From: Chlorogloea sp. CCALA 695
Lineage (GTDB): Bacteria > Cyanobacteriota > Cyanobacteriia > Cyanobacteriales > Chroococcidiopsidaceae
Reading direction: 5' to 3'
DNA: 64,000 bases
Assembly (NCBI RefSeq): GCF_003003885.1
Contig: NZ_PVWN01000007.1
Location: 1-64,000, forward strand
Both the position numbers and the translations under genes were made by a program. Positions 63,605 to 64,000 of this stretch are shown piece by piece (position 1 is the first letter of the stretch; every line of letters begins with the position of its first letter). The notes below the pieces were generated by a model, which did not search any database, was not told the DNA's origin, and saw nothing but the letters and a program-made list of their open reading frames with translations.

Positions 63605-64000
63605 TTACCCGATTGGAGAGAATAGTTGAGGAGGAGACATCCAATCAGGACGTAAGTTTTGCGCCTCACGCAGGTAAGTATGGCAAACTTTATTGTGATT
63701 AGCGGAAATATTGACCAGAATCAGAAAGCGGATGCAGCGCTGCAAACTACCTTCAACGTGCATCTGCTGAACATCTAACATGGGTACATTGTCCCAGTAG
63801 GGACGGTGACGGGCGATCGCGGCGGGAAAAATTGCATCCAAATCGCGGGTAACAGAGAAAGTTACACTCACAATTTCTGTGGGATCTAGTTGATTTCTTG
63901 CTTCTGTCTCATCCAATAGTTCTGCTACCGCCTCTGTAATTGCCTCAACGGTGTTTTCTGTAGCCGTTGTTGCTCCACGAATCGCCCGAAGTCGCCACTC
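63605..64000 (-). CDS. aroH: Chorismate mutase, AroH type (5' end just outside window)
   Basis: The frame continues to the right edge and reads EWRLRAIRGATTATENTVEA, then ITEAVAELLDE, then VSVTFSVTRDLDAIFPAAIA, DNVPMLDVQQMHVEGSLQRC and IRFLILVNI. This is the monofunctional AroH fold (about 130 residues) that converts chorismate to prephenate. The active-site Arg (RAIRGA) and VEGSLQRCIR are present. The first codon is probably directly beyond 64000. It ends five bases from crtR, tail to tail. Confidence 0.92.
   Translation of the reverse strand, partial: EWRLRAIRGATTATENTVEAITEAVAELLDETEARNQLDPTEIVSVTFSVTRDLDAIFPAAIARHRPYWDNVPMLDVQQMHVEGSLQRCIRFLILVNISANHNKVCHTYLREAQNLRPDWMSPPQLFSPIG

Overview
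This window is chromosomal DNA of a cyanobacterium. Dozens of copies of the HIP1 octamer GCGATCGC are scattered through it. It carries psbO (photosystem II manganese-stabilising protein), a CrtR-type carotene hydroxylase, a SigF-type sigma factor, a fused pyrF-pyrE gene, a cyanobacterial-type glutamate-cysteine ligase and a Pil/Pix-type chemotaxis operon. Heptamer tandem repeats and the absence of marine picocyanobacterial features point to a freshwater or terrestrial species. The exact genus is not determinable from sequence reading alone.

Region 1 (1-6.85 kb) is an accessory zone of broken mobile DNA. It holds a frameshifted IS630 transposase remnant, a 181-bp segment bounded by a perfect 19-bp inverted repeat, and the N-terminus of an IS110-type transposase cut off at that repeat. 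Next comes a compact minus-strand operon of five small unknown genes, divergent from an XRE repressor with a palindromic operator-like region between them. Then follow a gene killed by one in-frame stop, a frameshifted tyrosine recombinase with a coupled unknown gene, and a conserved gene split in frame by an IS5-family element (TTA target duplication). The transposase of that element is itself dead.

Region 2 (6.8-26.4 kb) is mostly ordinary chromosome. It holds a RibD-type reductase, a sensor histidine kinase, RNase III, an HDAC-family deacetylase, two LEA-like repeat proteins, glutamate-cysteine ligase and TrmL. A likely c-di-AMP (ydaO) riboswitch precedes a LysM/M23 cell-wall hydrolase. 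A GH116 glycosidase, a DUF1400 hydrolase/aldo-keto reductase pair and an SLBB polysaccharide-export protein complete the region.

Region 3 (26.4-33.9 kb) is a minus-strand five-gene chemosensory operon (PatA-like regulator, CheY, CheW, methyl-accepting protein, CheA hybrid), of the type that controls type IV pilus motility. SigF, encoded at 41.4 kb, is known in cyanobacteria to control pilus genes, and a PilP-like lipoprotein gene lies just after it.

Region 4 (34-55 kb) is housekeeping: ABC ATPase, DNA polymerase III delta', thymidylate kinase, pyrFE, psbO, sigF, a DUF697 GTPase, fmt, FHA and J-domain/pentapeptide proteins, a CPBP protease, mfd and a creatininase-family protein.

Region 5 (55-64 kb) holds two tandem secreted glycosidase-like paralogues, about 1.5 kb of gene-poor decayed DNA with an amidohydrolase remnant, tRNA-Pro(GGG), a DUF1818 gene, pyruvate kinase, crtR and an AroH-type chorismate mutase that runs off the right edge.

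No CRISPR array, rRNA or recognisable anti-phage operon was seen. The most distinctive material is the accessory operon with its operator region, the riboswitch-controlled hydrolase, the LEA-like pair, the secreted glycosidase pair and several precisely dissectable gene disruptions.
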